Positions 42,492 to 52,122 of a DNA stretch of 64,000 nucleotides are shown here, piece after piece. Positions within the stretch are counted from its first letter, which is position 1. Every line of letters starts with the position of its first letter. The position numbers and the translations under genes are program-made. The stretch is from Tropicimonas marinistellae (GTDB lineage: Bacteria; Pseudomonadota; Alphaproteobacteria; Rhodobacterales; Rhodobacteraceae): NCBI RefSeq assembly GCF_001509585.1, contig NZ_LNCI01000002.1:434001-498000 (forward strand). The letters are read 5' to 3'. The notes under the pieces were generated by a model. That model did not search any database. It worked only from the letters and a program-made list of their open reading frames with translations, and was not told the DNA's origin.

Positions 42492-44791
42492 CGCGAGACC
42501 CGGACGTGTCAACCCAACCCACCCTATCCTCCGTGGCACGGCGGATCGTGCTGCGGGGCCATGTACAGGGCGTCGGCTTTCGCCCGCATGTTTTCCGCGT
42601 CGCGGTGGGGCTCGGTTTGGTTGGCTGGGTCCAGAACCGGATGGGAGAGGTCCATGCCCATGTCGAGGGACCGGAAGGCGATGTTCTGAGCTTCCTGCGA
42701 GATGTCCTGGAGCAGGCTCCGCCGCTATCGAAGCCAACCCTTGATGAATGTGTCGAGACAGGCCCGGAGCAGGCCGGGAACTTCGCGATCCTCGACAGCG
42801 ATGAGGGCTCCGACGCCTCGATCTTCGTACCTGCAGACACGTCAGTCTGTCCGGATTGCCTTCGGGAGATGCGTGACCCCGCGGATCGCCGCCACCGTTA
42901 TCCGTTCATCAACTGCACCCAATGCGGGCCGCGCTACACGCTGATAGAGGCCATGCCCTATGACCGGCCAAACACCACCATGGCCGGTTTCCCGCTCTGT
43001 GCCGCCTGCCGGCGGGAATACGAAGATCCCACGAACCGCCGGTTCCATGCCGAGCCCGTCGCGTGCCCGGAATGTGGCCCATCCCTGCGTTTTTCGCGGC
43101 CGGGAGAGCCCGACATTGCCGACACCGAACACGCGCTGGTGGCGGCGATCGCGGCGCTTAAGGCTGGCGACATCCTCGCCGTGCGGGGCATCGGCGGCTA
43201 CCACCTGCTGTGTGATGCGCGCAACGAGGCCACTGTCCTGCGGCTCCGTGACCTTAAGGGGCGCCCAGACAAGCCCTTGGCGGTGATGGTTCCCGAGAAA
43301 GGCGCGGATGGTCTGGACGAGGTGCGTGCGTTGGTGACCCTCACCAAGCTCGCGGCAGATGCCCTTGTCACGCCGCAACGTCCGATCATGCTCCTGCCGC
43401 GACGGGCGGAGGCCGAGCTGGCTGCCAGCGTTGCACCGGGTTGCGCAGAGCTGGGTCTCTTCCTGCCCTATAGTCCGCTGCACGTGCTGATGCTCGACGC
43501 GATTGACGCGCCTCTCGTTGCGACCTCGGCCAATCTCAGCGGCGAGCCGGTCCTGATTGCGCCGGAGGAGATTGATGAACGTCTCTCCGGCGTCGCCGAC
43601 GCCGTGCTGCACCATAACCGTCCGATCTCTCGCCCCGCAGACGACCCGGTATTGCGCGAGATCGGCGGGATTATCACCCCGCTACGCCTTGGCCGCGGCA
43701 ATGCCCCGGTCGAACTGGCACTTCCCGCCCCCGTGCCAAAGCCCGCTCTGGCCCTCGGCTCGCAGATGAAAGCGACCGTTGCGCTCGCCTTTGGCGAACG
43801 CGCGGTCATCTCGCCCCATATCGGAGAAATGGAGGCCCCGCGCAGCCTGCAAGTGTTGCAGGAGGTCTCGCGCAGCCTGCAAGCGCTCTATGGTAAAACG
43901 GCCAGCGCCCTGCTCTGCGATGCCCATCCGGGCTACACTACCCACCGCTGGGCGCGCACGCAGGGGATGCCGGTGGTCCCGATCCTGCACCATCATGCCC
44001 ATGCCTCCGCGCTCGCAGCCGAATATCCGGAAGCGACAGGATATTGGATGACCTTCACCTGGGACGGCGTGGGTCTGGGCGAGGACGGCGTGCTGTGGGG
44101 CGGCGACGTGCTCTGGGGCCAGCCGGGGCGCTGGCGCCGTGTTGCCCGTTTCCGCCCCTTCCGCCTCACCGGGGGCGACCGTGCCGGGCGCGAACCCTGG
44201 CGCAGCGCCGCGGCGCTTTGCTGGGCAGAAAATCGAGATCTTCCTTGCGTGCCGGACGGGGCAGAGATTGCCCGAACTGCTTGGGAAAAGGGTATCAATA
44301 CGTTTGAAACCACCGCCGCCGGCCGAATCTTCGACGCGGCGGCCTGCCTTGTGATCGGCGTGACCCATGGCAGCTTCGAGGCGCAGGGGCCGATGCTTCT
44401 GGAAACCCTTGCTGGCGACATCGCAGGCACGTCGACCCCGCTGCCGGTGGCGCGGCGAGATGGTCTTTGGGAGGTCGACTGGGCTCCGCTCATTGCGCCG
44501 CTGTCAGACCAGACCCGTAGCCCAGAAAGCCGCGCTGCCGATTTCCACGCCAGCATGGCCCAAGTTGTTCCCGATCTGGTCGGACACCTGGTCAGGGACT
44601 ATCCCTGTTCGCAGGTTGGTCTGACCGGCGGCGTTTTTCAGAATGCGCGCCTCGTCGGTGAGATCCAGGGCAGGACCCGCAATCTGGAGACACCGCTGAA
44701 ACTGCATCGGCGCGTCCCATGCAACGACGCCGCCATCGCCTTCGGGCAGGTGGTGGAATATGCAGCGCAGGCAGGAGGAGACACCGAATGA
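42488..44791 (+). CDS. hypF: HypF carbamoyltransferase
   Basis: This 767-residue protein has an acylphosphatase domain (VLRGHVQGVGFRPHVFRVA, about 20-105), zinc-finger segments CPDCLREM...CTQCGPRYT and CAACRRE...CPECGP (about 118-195), a YrdC domain (about 205-385) and a C-terminal Kae1-like carbamoyltransferase domain with HHHAHA. It makes the cyanide ligand precursor from carbamoyl phosphate. Full length, no disruption. The stop overlaps hypE. Confidence 0.95.
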   Translation: MTRDPDVSTQPTLSSVARRIVLRGHVQGVGFRPHVFRVAVGLGLVGWVQNRMGEVHAHVEGPEGDVLSFLRDVLEQAPPLSKPTLDECVETGPEQAGNFAILDSDEGSDASIFVPADTSVCPDCLREMRDPADRRHRYPFINCTQCGPRYTLIEAMPYDRPNTTMAGFPLCAACRREYEDPTNRRFHAEPVACPECGPSLRFSRPGEPDIADTEHALVAAIAALKAGDILAVRGIGGYHLLCDARNEATVLRLRDLKGRPDKPLAVMVPEKGADGLDEVRALVTLTKLAADALVTPQRPIMLLPRRAEAELAASVAPGCAELGLFLPYSPLHVLMLDAIDAPLVATSANLSGEPVLIAPEEIDERLSGVADAVLHHNRPISRPADDPVLREIGGIITPLRLGRGNAPVELALPAPVPKPALALGSQMKATVALAFGERAVISPHIGEMEAPRSLQVLQEVSRSLQALYGKTASALLCDAHPGYTTHRWARTQGMPVVPILHHHAHASALAAEYPEATGYWMTFTWDGVGLGEDGVLWGGDVLWGQPGRWRRVARFRPFRLTGGDRAGREPWRSAAALCWAENRDLPCVPDGAEIARTAWEKGINTFETTAAGRIFDAAACLVIGVTHGSFEAQGPMLLETLAGDIAGTSTPLPVARRDGLWEVDWAPLIAPLSDQTRSPESRAADFHASMAQVVPDLVGHLVRDYPCSQVGLTGGVFQNARLVGEIQGRTRNLETPLKLHRRVPCNDAAIAFGQVVEYAAQAGGDTE

Positions 44792-45804
44792 CCCTTCAGG
44801 ATAGCCATATCTCGCTCGCCCACGGTAACGGCGGACGCTATATGCGCGAGCTTATCGAAGAGGTCTTTGCACGACATCTGTCGAATGGCACGCTGGACAC
44901 GTCAGCGGATTCCGTCGCGCTCTCGCTTCCGGGCCAGCAGATCATGTTCACGACCGATGGCTTCACGGTCCAGCCGCTGGAGTTCCCCGGCGGCTCCATT
45001 GGTTCGCTGGCCGTGCATGGCACGACCAATGACCTCGCGGTCTCCGGCGCCGATCCGCTCTATCTTAGCCTGAATGCCTTTATCGAGGAAGGATTCGACG
45101 TGGCCCAACTTGAGCGTATCGTGGCCGACCTCGGGCGCGCGGCTGCCGAGATTGGTGTCTCGGTCGCGGCCGGCGACACAAAGGTGCTGCCGCGCGGCCA
45201 TGGCGGCGGGATCTATCTCGCGACCACCGGTATTGGCGTCTTCCGCCATCCAGGCAAGCTGGCGATGGGGGAGATCCGCGAGGGGGACAAGATGCTGGTG
45301 AGCGGTACGATCGGCGATCACGGCATCTCCGTAATGCTGGCCCGCGAGCAGTTCGGGTTACGTGGCGATATCCTTTCCGACGCGGCGAGTGTCTTGCCCC
45401 TGACGCAGGCCCTTCGCGGGATCGCGGGTATCCGCTTCATGCGCGACCCCACGCGGGGCGGGCTCGTCTCCGTGGCGCACGAGATCACCCGCACGGCGGG
45501 TCTCGCGCTTACGCTGAATGCGCCGGCGATCCCGGTAAGACCGGCCGTTCACACCGTTTGCGACATGCTGGGCTATGATCCTTATTACCTTGCCTCCGAG
45601 GGACGGGTTGTTGCCGTGGTGGCTCCGGACGCTGCGGAGGAAGTGCTCGCGGCCTGGCAAGACCTGCCCGACGGCCGCGACGCAGCCCTTATCGGGGAAT
45701 TTCGTGCGGGCGACGCGGGCACGCCGGTGACGCTGATGACAGAAGTCGGGGGGCTCAGGATGCTGGAAGAACTGGAGGACGATCCTTTGCCCCGGATCTG
45801 CTGA
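44788..45804 (+). CDS. hypE: HypE, cyanide ligand synthesis
   Basis: This 338-residue PurM-like protein begins ISLAHGNGGRYM and ends PRIC; its C-terminal Cys is thiocarbamoylated by HypF and dehydrated to thiocyanate. ATG at 44788 follows GCAGGAGGAG and overlaps the hypF stop (ATGA). It ends 36 bases before the IS3 OrfA fragment, so the hyp operon stops at the island border. Confidence 0.95.
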   Translation: MTLQDSHISLAHGNGGRYMRELIEEVFARHLSNGTLDTSADSVALSLPGQQIMFTTDGFTVQPLEFPGGSIGSLAVHGTTNDLAVSGADPLYLSLNAFIEEGFDVAQLERIVADLGRAAAEIGVSVAAGDTKVLPRGHGGGIYLATTGIGVFRHPGKLAMGEIREGDKMLVSGTIGDHGISVMLAREQFGLRGDILSDAASVLPLTQALRGIAGIRFMRDPTRGGLVSVAHEITRTAGLALTLNAPAIPVRPAVHTVCDMLGYDPYYLASEGRVVAVVAPDAAEEVLAAWQDLPDGRDAALIGEFRAGDAGTPVTLMTEVGGLRMLEELEDDPLPRIC

Positions 45805-45839
45805 GGCGCCTCGAACCGGTGGCGGCATGCATGCCTCAC

Positions 45840-46083
45840 TGTTGGGTTCCAGCTCGGCCACGACCTTCTTCAGCGAGGCATTCTCTTTCTCCAAGTTGCG
45901 CAGTTCCGACAGCTGGGACTTGCCCGTTCCACCAAAACGACACCGCCAGTTGTCGTAGGTCGCATCGCTGAAACCGACCGCAAGACACGCTGTTCGCACG
46001 TCATCTCCTTCCGCCAGCTTCAACTCGATCTCTCTTAGCAACAACTTCAGGACTTCCTCATCCAAACACCGTTTCCGAGCCAT
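45840..46083 (-). pseudogene. IS3-family transposase OrfA remnant
   Basis: From ATG at 46083 (minus strand) the peptide MARKRCLDEEVLKLLLREIE, then ACLAVGFSDATYDNWRCRFGG and LRNLEKENASLKKVVAELE, matches the helix-turn-helix plus leucine-zipper layout of IS3-type OrfA (a first stretch is quoted in part). Homology ends near VAELE (about 45840), where the frame runs into sequence antisense to hypE. OrfB is missing here. Only an OrfB C-terminus in the same orientation occurs 25 kb to the left, at 20338-20619. Confidence 0.75.
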
Positions 46084-46134
46084 CACTCGTCCCCCCCTCG
46101 TGGTCCGAAAACGGCCCCGTTCGAGGGGTCCGTC

Positions 46135-46284
46135 ACAATCGAGAGCTTCGGGAAACTGGATCTGGGCTTGAAGGCGCAGCTTGCGACGGACAGCAAGCTG
46201 TCGGCCATCCGCTATTAGCAGGCCCTCGACGCGACGGACAAGCGAACGCTGGATCAATTGGCTGAGGTGCTGCTGGTCGAGTAG
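46135..46284 (+). pseudogene. Gene fragment with an in-frame TAG
   Basis: A plus-strand frame reads TIESFGKLDLGLKAQLATDS, then KLSAIRY, a TAG at 46216-46218, and QALDATDKRTLDQLAEVLLVE before a final stop. The composition is clearly protein-like on both sides of the TAG, so this is a broken C-terminal gene fragment. The family is not recognised. Confidence 0.45.
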
Positions 46285-46450
46285 GCTGTGCGATCGGCGC
46301 GTTTTCTGGGGTCTGGGGCGAGCCAGACTTCCAGCGCCTTGGCCTTAGACCACGCTCACCCCGCCATGCTATCAATTTGCAACTAATTTGCAGGCGCGAC
46401 AGATGACATGGGTGAAAGGCTAGAGCGGCAACCCGAGCGGACGCCCTCGC

Positions 46451-46753
46451 ATGGACCCGCAGGTGCGCGCGGCGATCCGCCAGAACGGCGTGACGGGAGT
46501 TGAGCGAATGCGTGAACTGCTGGACGACGACAGCGCGTGGGGGCGTGACGGGTGGCTCGATCCGAAGGTGCAGGTCCAACTGGCGGAAACCGCAATCGTC
46601 AGGGTCTTCGGCAGTCATGCGCTGGCGAACGACGACCTTGCGCCGACGGGAATGGACTTGAGTCGGACTATGAGAGCCGTGTACGACGCGATGCGGGCGG
46701 AGGGAATGCTGCCCGAATTTCGGTCGGCGCAGATAGCGACCGATGTGAACTAA
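46451..46753 (+). CDS. Hypothetical protein, 100 residues
   Basis: A 100-residue frame starts MDPQVRAAIRQNGVTGVERM and ends FRSAQIATDVN. No family is recognised. Its C-terminal third is duplicated, in degraded form, at 46926-47058. Upstream signals are weak. It lies in IS-bordered debris, so it may be a leftover mobile-element gene. Confidence 0.4.
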   Translation: MDPQVRAAIRQNGVTGVERMRELLDDDSAWGRDGWLDPKVQVQLAETAIVRVFGSHALANDDLAPTGMDLSRTMRAVYDAMRAEGMLPEFRSAQIATDVN

Positions 46754-46925
46754 CTGGCCGTCGGCGGGTCAATGGCCCCGACAGGTAGTTGGCTCTGTAC
46801 CGGCCTATAGAGCGGATTTAGGCGGCAGGTCTGCATGGCGGCACACATGACCACTCCAACGTGCTGGAAGCCTCTAAAAACCGCTCTAAGGCAGCTCTGT
46901 GATCCTCAGGGCGGAGCAACCGCGC

Positions 46926-47058
46926 GCTAGCGAACGACGACCACGCGCCGACGGGAATGGAACAGGGCCGGGCTACGAGGGCCTTCTACGATACAATGCG
47001 AGAGGACGGAGTGCTGCCCGAACTCCTGAACGTGAAGAAGACGACCGGCCTGAACTGA
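46926..47058 (+). pseudogene. Truncated copy of the preceding hypothetical gene
   Basis: The frame LANDDHAPTGMEQGRATRAF, then YDTMREDGVLPELLNV to a TGA at 47056-47058, parallels LANDDLAPTGMDLSRTMRAV, then YDAMRAEGMLPEF in the gene at 46451-46753. The N-terminal part is missing. It is a partial tandem duplication that has diverged. Confidence 0.5.
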
Positions 47059-47669
47059 AGGGACGCAGGAGGGTCAATTGACCCTCTTACTGCAATCCGT
47101 TCGCTGTCTGCCGTCCCAAATAGCGGATTGTGACGCGATGTCTCCCGATACCCCCCTCCTGACTACGCCAGCGTGCGGGAAGACGCCGTAATCCGCCCAA
47201 ATGTGGCCCCACCGTTTTGAGGGCGGGTCGGCCCCATGTTGGCCAACAACGATCAGACGCCGACCAAGCAATACTGATCAGAGCTGCCGGGCTGCCCACG
47301 ACAAGATGAATGCGGTAGTTGTAGTGCCCCAGCTGATTGCTTCGGCTTTAGCAACCGACCGGTATCGACGCGACGCAAGTTAAGTGACCCTTCTGCGAGC
47401 CGATTTCAAGTTTGGAAGTAGGTCAACTTGGAAGCAGCACAGGCGAAGCATGCGTGCTGGCAGCGGCTGCTTCCTGCGCAATCCTGCCGTTCGCGCTGAT
47501 TGAGCGCCGCGCACCTGCGGCATTGGCGTCCTCACCCGAAGCGGCCGTTCGAACCTACCGGGCTGTCCATTCCCGCAGTGCCGCCAATTCGCGGCATGCT
47601 GCGAGCGGTGGTAGAGATCTCATAACGGTGGGGTCCAAAAGACAGTGGGAGCCACATAGCGGGGCCACA
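47059..47669. other. Gene-free stretch
   Basis: About 610 bases with no ORF of convincing composition on either strand. It separates the debris behind the hyp operon from the symporter terminator. Nothing else recognised. Confidence 0.4.
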
Positions 47670-47707
47670 AAACTCGCCTCCCCAGTAGTTTCTGCGGAGG
47701 CGAGTTT
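47670..47707 (-). terminator. Terminator of the symporter gene
   Basis: A perfect 12-bp stem AAACTCGCCTCC (47670-47681) / GGAGGCGAGTTT (47696-47707) with a 14-base loop lies 35 bases behind the agcS stop. On the minus strand the stem ends in TTTTG, consistent with a rho-independent terminator. Confidence 0.65.
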
Positions 47708-47741
47708 CGTCGCTGCTAGGAACGGCTCCGTTCCCACTCTA

Positions 47742-49286
47742 TCAGTTGTATTTTCGGATTTCCCCGGACTTCAGCCGCGAAAGATAGCTTTGCAATTCGG
47801 CCTTGACTATCGGCATCAAGAAATAAAGGCCGATGATGTTGACAACTGCCATCGCGAAGATGGCGGCGTCGGAAAAATCGATAACCGGACCTAGGTTCGC
47901 AGCCGCTCCAATTATCACGAAGACGCAGAAGATCACCTTGAACACGATCTCCTTGTTCTTTCCTTCGCCGAATAGGAAGGTCCACGCCTTAAGGCCGTAG
48001 TAGGACCAACTGATCATCGTTGAGAAGGCAAACAGTATCACTGCGATGGCCAGAACGTACTGGAACCAACCGAACGCCGAAGAAAACGCCGCCGAGGTCA
48101 GCGCGACGCCGGAGTTCCCGTCAACTGTCTGGATAGCAGTGCCACCCTCGTTCAGAAGATATAGTCCAGTGTTCGGGTCGGATATGAGCTGCCCGGTGAT
48201 GATGATCACAAGCGCAGTCATCGTGCAGATGACCACCGTGTCGATGAACGGTTCGAGAAGCGAAACGAAACCTTCGGTGATCGGCTCCTTCGTACGCACT
48301 GCGGAGTGTGCGATTGCCGCGGACCCGACACCTGCTTCGTTTGAAAACGCCGCGCGCTTGAAACCCTGGATCAGAGCGCCAACAAATCCGCCCGCAATGC
48401 CAAGTCCGGTGAACGCACCTTCGAAGATCTGACCGAAGGCCCACCCAATCTTGTCGGCATTCATGAGAATAATCACGATCGCCGTCAGGACATACAGAAT
48501 GCCCATGAACGGCACAACCTTCTCGGTGACGCTAGCAATCGATTTAAGGCCACCTATGATGACCGCAAACACGATAGCTGCGAACACGAGCCCGGTGATC
48601 CATCCTGGGTAGTCACCCACCACGTTTGAGATCTGGGCATGTGCTTGGTTGGCCTGGAACATGTTGCCGCCGCCAAGTGCGCCGAGGATACAAAAGATCG
48701 AGAATAACACTGCCAGGAAACGTCCCGCGGGTATGCCGCGTTCATCGAAACCCTTGGTTAGGTAATACATCGGGCCCCCGGAAACGGTCCCATCCTCGTA
48801 TTCATTTCGGTACTTCACACCGAGAGTACACTCAGTGAACTTGGACGCCATTCCCATTAAGCCAGCAAGTATCATCCAGAAAGTTGCGCCTGGTCCACCG
48901 ATTCCAACCGCAACCGCGACCCCGGCGATATTTCCAAGACCGACCGTGCCCGAAAGCGCCGTTGCTAGGGCTTGGAAGTGACTGACCTCGCCCGCGTCGT
49001 TTGGGTCGGAATAGTCGCCCCTTACCAGCGCGATCGAATGTGGAAACGCACGAAACTGGATCAGTCCGAAGTAGACCGTAAAAATGGTCGCCGCGATCAC
49101 TAGCCATGCAACGATCCACGGAAAGTTCGTTCCGGGAAAGGGGCTGAATATTAGACTTACAAACCAACCGGTAGAGCTGGCGAAGATCTCGTTGACGCGT
49201 TCGTCGATCGATTGGGCCAGAGCTGGCGCTGTCGCCAGAAGTAAGGCCGCTGGCGTGAGCATCAACGCTCGAAGTAGGTTATTCAT
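47742..49286 (-). CDS. Alanine/glycine:cation symporter (AgcS family)
   Basis: This 514-residue membrane protein has about eleven helices and the AgcS block FQALATALSGTVGLGNIAGV. It also shows GGPGATFWMILAGLMGMASK and YRNEYEDGTVSGGPMYYL. It takes up alanine or glycine with Na+ or H+. An N-terminal hydrophobic segment may be a signal-anchor. A universal stress protein gene lies 22 bases upstream on the same strand, so both are probably co-transcribed. Confidence 0.92.
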   Translation of the reverse strand: MNNLLRALMLTPAALLLATAPALAQSIDERVNEIFASSTGWFVSLIFSPFPGTNFPWIVAWLVIAATIFTVYFGLIQFRAFPHSIALVRGDYSDPNDAGEVSHFQALATALSGTVGLGNIAGVAVAVGIGGPGATFWMILAGLMGMASKFTECTLGVKYRNEYEDGTVSGGPMYYLTKGFDERGIPAGRFLAVLFSIFCILGALGGGNMFQANQAHAQISNVVGDYPGWITGLVFAAIVFAVIIGGLKSIASVTEKVVPFMGILYVLTAIVIILMNADKIGWAFGQIFEGAFTGLGIAGGFVGALIQGFKRAAFSNEAGVGSAAIAHSAVRTKEPITEGFVSLLEPFIDTVVICTMTALVIIITGQLISDPNTGLYLLNEGGTAIQTVDGNSGVALTSAAFSSAFGWFQYVLAIAVILFAFSTMISWSYYGLKAWTFLFGEGKNKEIVFKVIFCVFVIIGAAANLGPVIDFSDAAIFAMAVVNIIGLYFLMPIVKAELQSYLSRLKSGEIRKYN

Positions 49287-49308
49287 GACTGTCCCTGTTC
49301 TTTAAAAT

Positions 49309-49743
49309 TTATGGAACGATCGTGACGGGCACGGGCGAGGCCTGCGCAAGGCTTCCTGCAACCGATCCGAACAACCGCGATGACAGGGAAGAGTGCCCCG
49401 TCCGACCGATAACCACCTGCGAGGCACTAGTTTCCTCAATTATCTTGCAAAGGGTTTCGGCAATATGCCCGTACCTCAACTCGGTAGAGGCATTGATACC
49501 CTGCTGTCCTAGCTCTTCAATCACGGGCCCGAGCAAAGCTTTTTCTGCCCGGTCCAACTCCTCTTTGCGACGCTTATGTCTCTCTTCCAGTTCTTCGGGA
49601 GTGAGAAATGAATACGGTGACCATTCTAGAACATGGGCAATCACCAGATCTGCACCTTCGACTTTTGCCAGGCCGGAGGCAAACGCCAACGCAGACTTGG
49701 CGCTCTCGCTGTCGTCAAATCCTAAGACAATCTTACGTGACAC
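49309..49743 (-). CDS. Universal stress protein (UspA family)
   Basis: This 144-residue protein has the UspA fold: KIVLGFDDSESAKSALAFA at the start and the ATP-binding motif VIGRTGHSSLSSRLFGSVA near the end. GTG at 49743 is chosen because AAGGAGGG lies directly upstream; a longer frame to 49767 would contain that site. Cooperation with the symporter gene downstream is inferred from the 22-base spacing. Confidence 0.88.
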   Translation of the reverse strand: MSRKIVLGFDDSESAKSALAFASGLAKVEGADLVIAHVLEWSPYSFLTPEELEERHKRRKEELDRAEKALLGPVIEELGQQGINASTELRYGHIAETLCKIIEETSASQVVIGRTGHSSLSSRLFGSVAGSLAQASPVPVTIVP

Positions 49744-49767
49744 AGTTCCCTCCTTATTCGTTCCCAA

Positions 49768-50630
49768 ACATGAGATGGGTTAAACCTAACCCTTGACCCA
49801 CCACCAACGTGAATCTTTTTCTCGTTACATCGGGTCGACTGGCCAGTTTGATTCCGACAGCAAGCGGTGGGTCGAAGGGTTGAGTTGAAGCTCGTCGCCG
49901 AGAACTTGTTCCAGGCTTTGGTTGTCAAAGCAGCTCAATCGGTTTGGAGAAGGCATCCCGGTTTTCCTCCTCGCGGCCATCCTTTGAAGGTCCCGAAGCG
50001 AACGTCAGGAAGGCCCGCTTGAACTTGGTGCGAGATGCCGCGAACGCCCGCTTCCTCTCCGCTTGAGTAGCCGTCGAAGTAGCAAAGCAGGGATTGCTGC
50101 TCTGCCGACAATAACCTCTAGGTCGGCATGCTATCACTTCCGTTTCCCGGATGGGCGAGGGCAAGGTTTACATTGATGCGGCCCTTGGGCACCACGCACC
50201 GCCTTGCGGTAGTAAAGGTCGTGTTGGGTCGTGTGGAGGCGGTAGAACAAAATTACTCACGTACTCGTTCGTCCTATGACCGTTGCCCCCACAACTCTCA
50301 GGACCTCCACAGGGCAGGATTAACATTTTCCGGTTGCCAGATATAAGAGCCAGTCGGAAACACTTCGTTTCCGGGGTCGGTTTCCGATGGTGTGCTCGAA
50401 CGGCACCAAGATCTCTCCGTTGCTCCTGCGCACATCCGACGCGATTTCTATCTGCTTCGCCGGCGACGGACGTCCAGTCATGCGTATCGTTGTCCGTCTC
50501 CACTGAATCTGCAGGTCGGGCTGGGCGGATTGCAGTGGCGTTTGTTGACGCTCATTGGACGATTGGTCCCTGCGCATTCCTGCTGTTAGAGGTATTGGGC
50601 GTATGGTGAGCTTCGCGGGTCGTGCCGTCG
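49768..50630. other. 860-base stretch without a recognised gene
   Basis: Short frames on both strands lack coherent composition and ribosome-binding sites. No known repeat, tRNA or IS end was found. It may be old degraded sequence between the usp operon and the TetR gene. Confidence 0.4.
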
Positions 50631-51212
50631 CTAATGGCAGCGGGCCGCCGCGGCAGCAAGGCGCTCTGCCGTGCCCATTGCGGACACGATGTATCCGGTG
50701 TCGCCGTGGATCAGGGATAGGCTTATGCCGCCCTCGATCAATAACATGACCTGGCGCGCCAAACAGCCGGCCTCGCTCGCTCCCGTGGCTTCGAAGCGAT
50801 CGGCCAACCATGTTTCGACCGCAGCCTTGTGTCGGCTGGCCGCCCGCCTCGCCGGATGTCCATCCATATCGGCAAGCTCAGCGCTTACACGCGAGAACCC
50901 GGAACCTAGCCATTCCGGTCCTTCCGCCCACGTGTGGAGTTCGGAGAAGAGGTCGACGACGATCTTCGGCGCCGTGTTCGATGAGGGTTTCATCCACCTC
51001 TGATACTGTTTCATCAGGTACAGATGCTGCACCTCGATAACCGCGGCGATAACGTCGTCCTTGCTGTTGAAGTGATAATAGACCGTCCGTTTGGTTACGC
51101 CTGCGCAGTCTGCAATCTCATCCACGCTGACCCGCGTGAACCCCTTGCGATAGAACAGCTTGTAGGCCGCGCGAAGTATCCTGCCCTTGGTGTCAGGCTT
51201 AATGCGTTCCAT
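50631..51212 (-). CDS. TetR family transcriptional regulator
   Basis: This 193-residue protein has an N-terminal helix-turn-helix (GFTRVSVDEIADCAGVTKRT, then VYYHFNSKDDV) and a helical C-terminal domain. A perfect palindrome CTCACTAGTGAG stands 12 bases upstream of its start and is a good operator. The divergent gene at 51304 is the only other likely target. Ligand unknown. Confidence 0.87.
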   Translation of the reverse strand: MERIKPDTKGRILRAAYKLFYRKGFTRVSVDEIADCAGVTKRTVYYHFNSKDDVIAAVIEVQHLYLMKQYQRWMKPSSNTAPKIVVDLFSELHTWAEGPEWLGSGFSRVSAELADMDGHPARRAASRHKAAVETWLADRFEATGASEAGCLARQVMLLIEGGISLSLIHGDTGYIVSAMGTAERLAAAAARCH

Positions 51213-51223
51213 GGCTAAGTATA

Positions 51224-51235
51224 CTCACTAGTGAG
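51224..51235. promoter_or_regulatory. TetR operator palindrome CTCACTAGTGAG
   Basis: A 12-bp perfect palindrome lies between the divergent TetR gene (start 51212) and the gene at 51304. The form ACTCACTAGTGAG is characteristic of operators of the AcrR/TetR group. It probably mediates autoregulation. Confidence 0.6.
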
Positions 51236-51303
51236 GCGACACCAAATACTAGCAGCGATATCCTTGGTGCCGCCTGGATTGCCTTGGCTGGAGAAACATC
51301 GAC

Positions 51304-51801
51304 GTGAGCAATGCAACCTTGGAAATCATCCAGATCGCGTCAAGCATAGTTGGCTCTGTCGCTGTGGCACTGACCGTCGTCTATTTGGCGATCCAAGTCC
51401 GAGCGAGCACCAGAGCGACATACTCCCAAACCTATCAAACGGCTGTTGCGGCGCTTGGTGACATGGCCGCCATCGTCGGTGAGAGCAAGGAGAAGGCCAA
51501 ACTCTACGCCGACGGTATGGCCGACCCAGACCAATTGGACGCGGACGAGTACCTCCAGTTCGCCTATTTAGGTATCAGCCTCTTCCGTAAGTACGAGAAC
51601 GCCTATTTCCAGTATCGGTCAGGGATGATCGACGACGAGTTCTGGGATGGGCATCGCGACAATCTCCTTTGGTTCTTTCACCGGCCCGGGACGCAGCGGT
51701 GGTGGAGCGAGCGGCGCCTCGGTTTCAGCAAGTCTTTCAGGGAGTACCTTGAAAGTACGTCCGAAACGGACATGGCTGCACAGGATGGACGCTATGTTTG
51801 A
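51304..51801 (+). CDS. Hypothetical protein with N-terminal membrane helix
   Basis: This 165-residue protein has one N-terminal membrane helix (ASSIVGSVAVALTVVYLAIQV, quoted in part) followed by a helical cytoplasmic domain with FRKYENAYFQYRSGMIDDEFW. This type is widespread in marine alphaproteobacteria but has no assigned function. The GTG start at 51304 has GGAGAAAC upstream. It is divergent from the TetR gene and may be its target. Confidence 0.65.
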   Translation: MSNATLEIIQIASSIVGSVAVALTVVYLAIQVRASTRATYSQTYQTAVAALGDMAAIVGESKEKAKLYADGMADPDQLDADEYLQFAYLGISLFRKYENAYFQYRSGMIDDEFWDGHRDNLLWFFHRPGTQRWWSERRLGFSKSFREYLESTSETDMAAQDGRYV

Positions 51802-52122
51802 AGGTTGCTTAAGGCTCTAACCGGTCATCTGATAGTTTCACTCGGATGACCGCACAGTCGGCGAATTCGCCGTTCCTGGTTTCGCAGTCCGCGCCCAATA
51901 CCGCCTGGCGCCATGAGGGCCATTACCTGCGCAGAGCGGACGTTTCCCGAGAGAAGCACTTCGCGGGCGCAGCACGATTTCAGACTGTCGCGACCGGCCC
52001 CAAAGAACCGTTCACTCGCATCATGACGCATTGTCGGGATTTCGCAGTTGCGGCCGTTCGGATCAAGATGGACTGGCGAGGCGACGCCATCTCGGTCGAG
52101 CCAGCATCGACATGAGCACAGC
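51802..52122. other. Intergenic stretch, nothing recognised
   Basis: 320 bases between convergent genes. An 89-codon plus-strand frame (51846-52115) has atypical composition and no ribosome-binding site, so it was not called. No terminator with a T-run was found. Confidence 0.4.

Noticed and set aside
51846-52115. 89-codon plus-strand ORF
   Set aside because: Atypical composition, no ribosome-binding site and end close to the convergent antiporter gene; not called.
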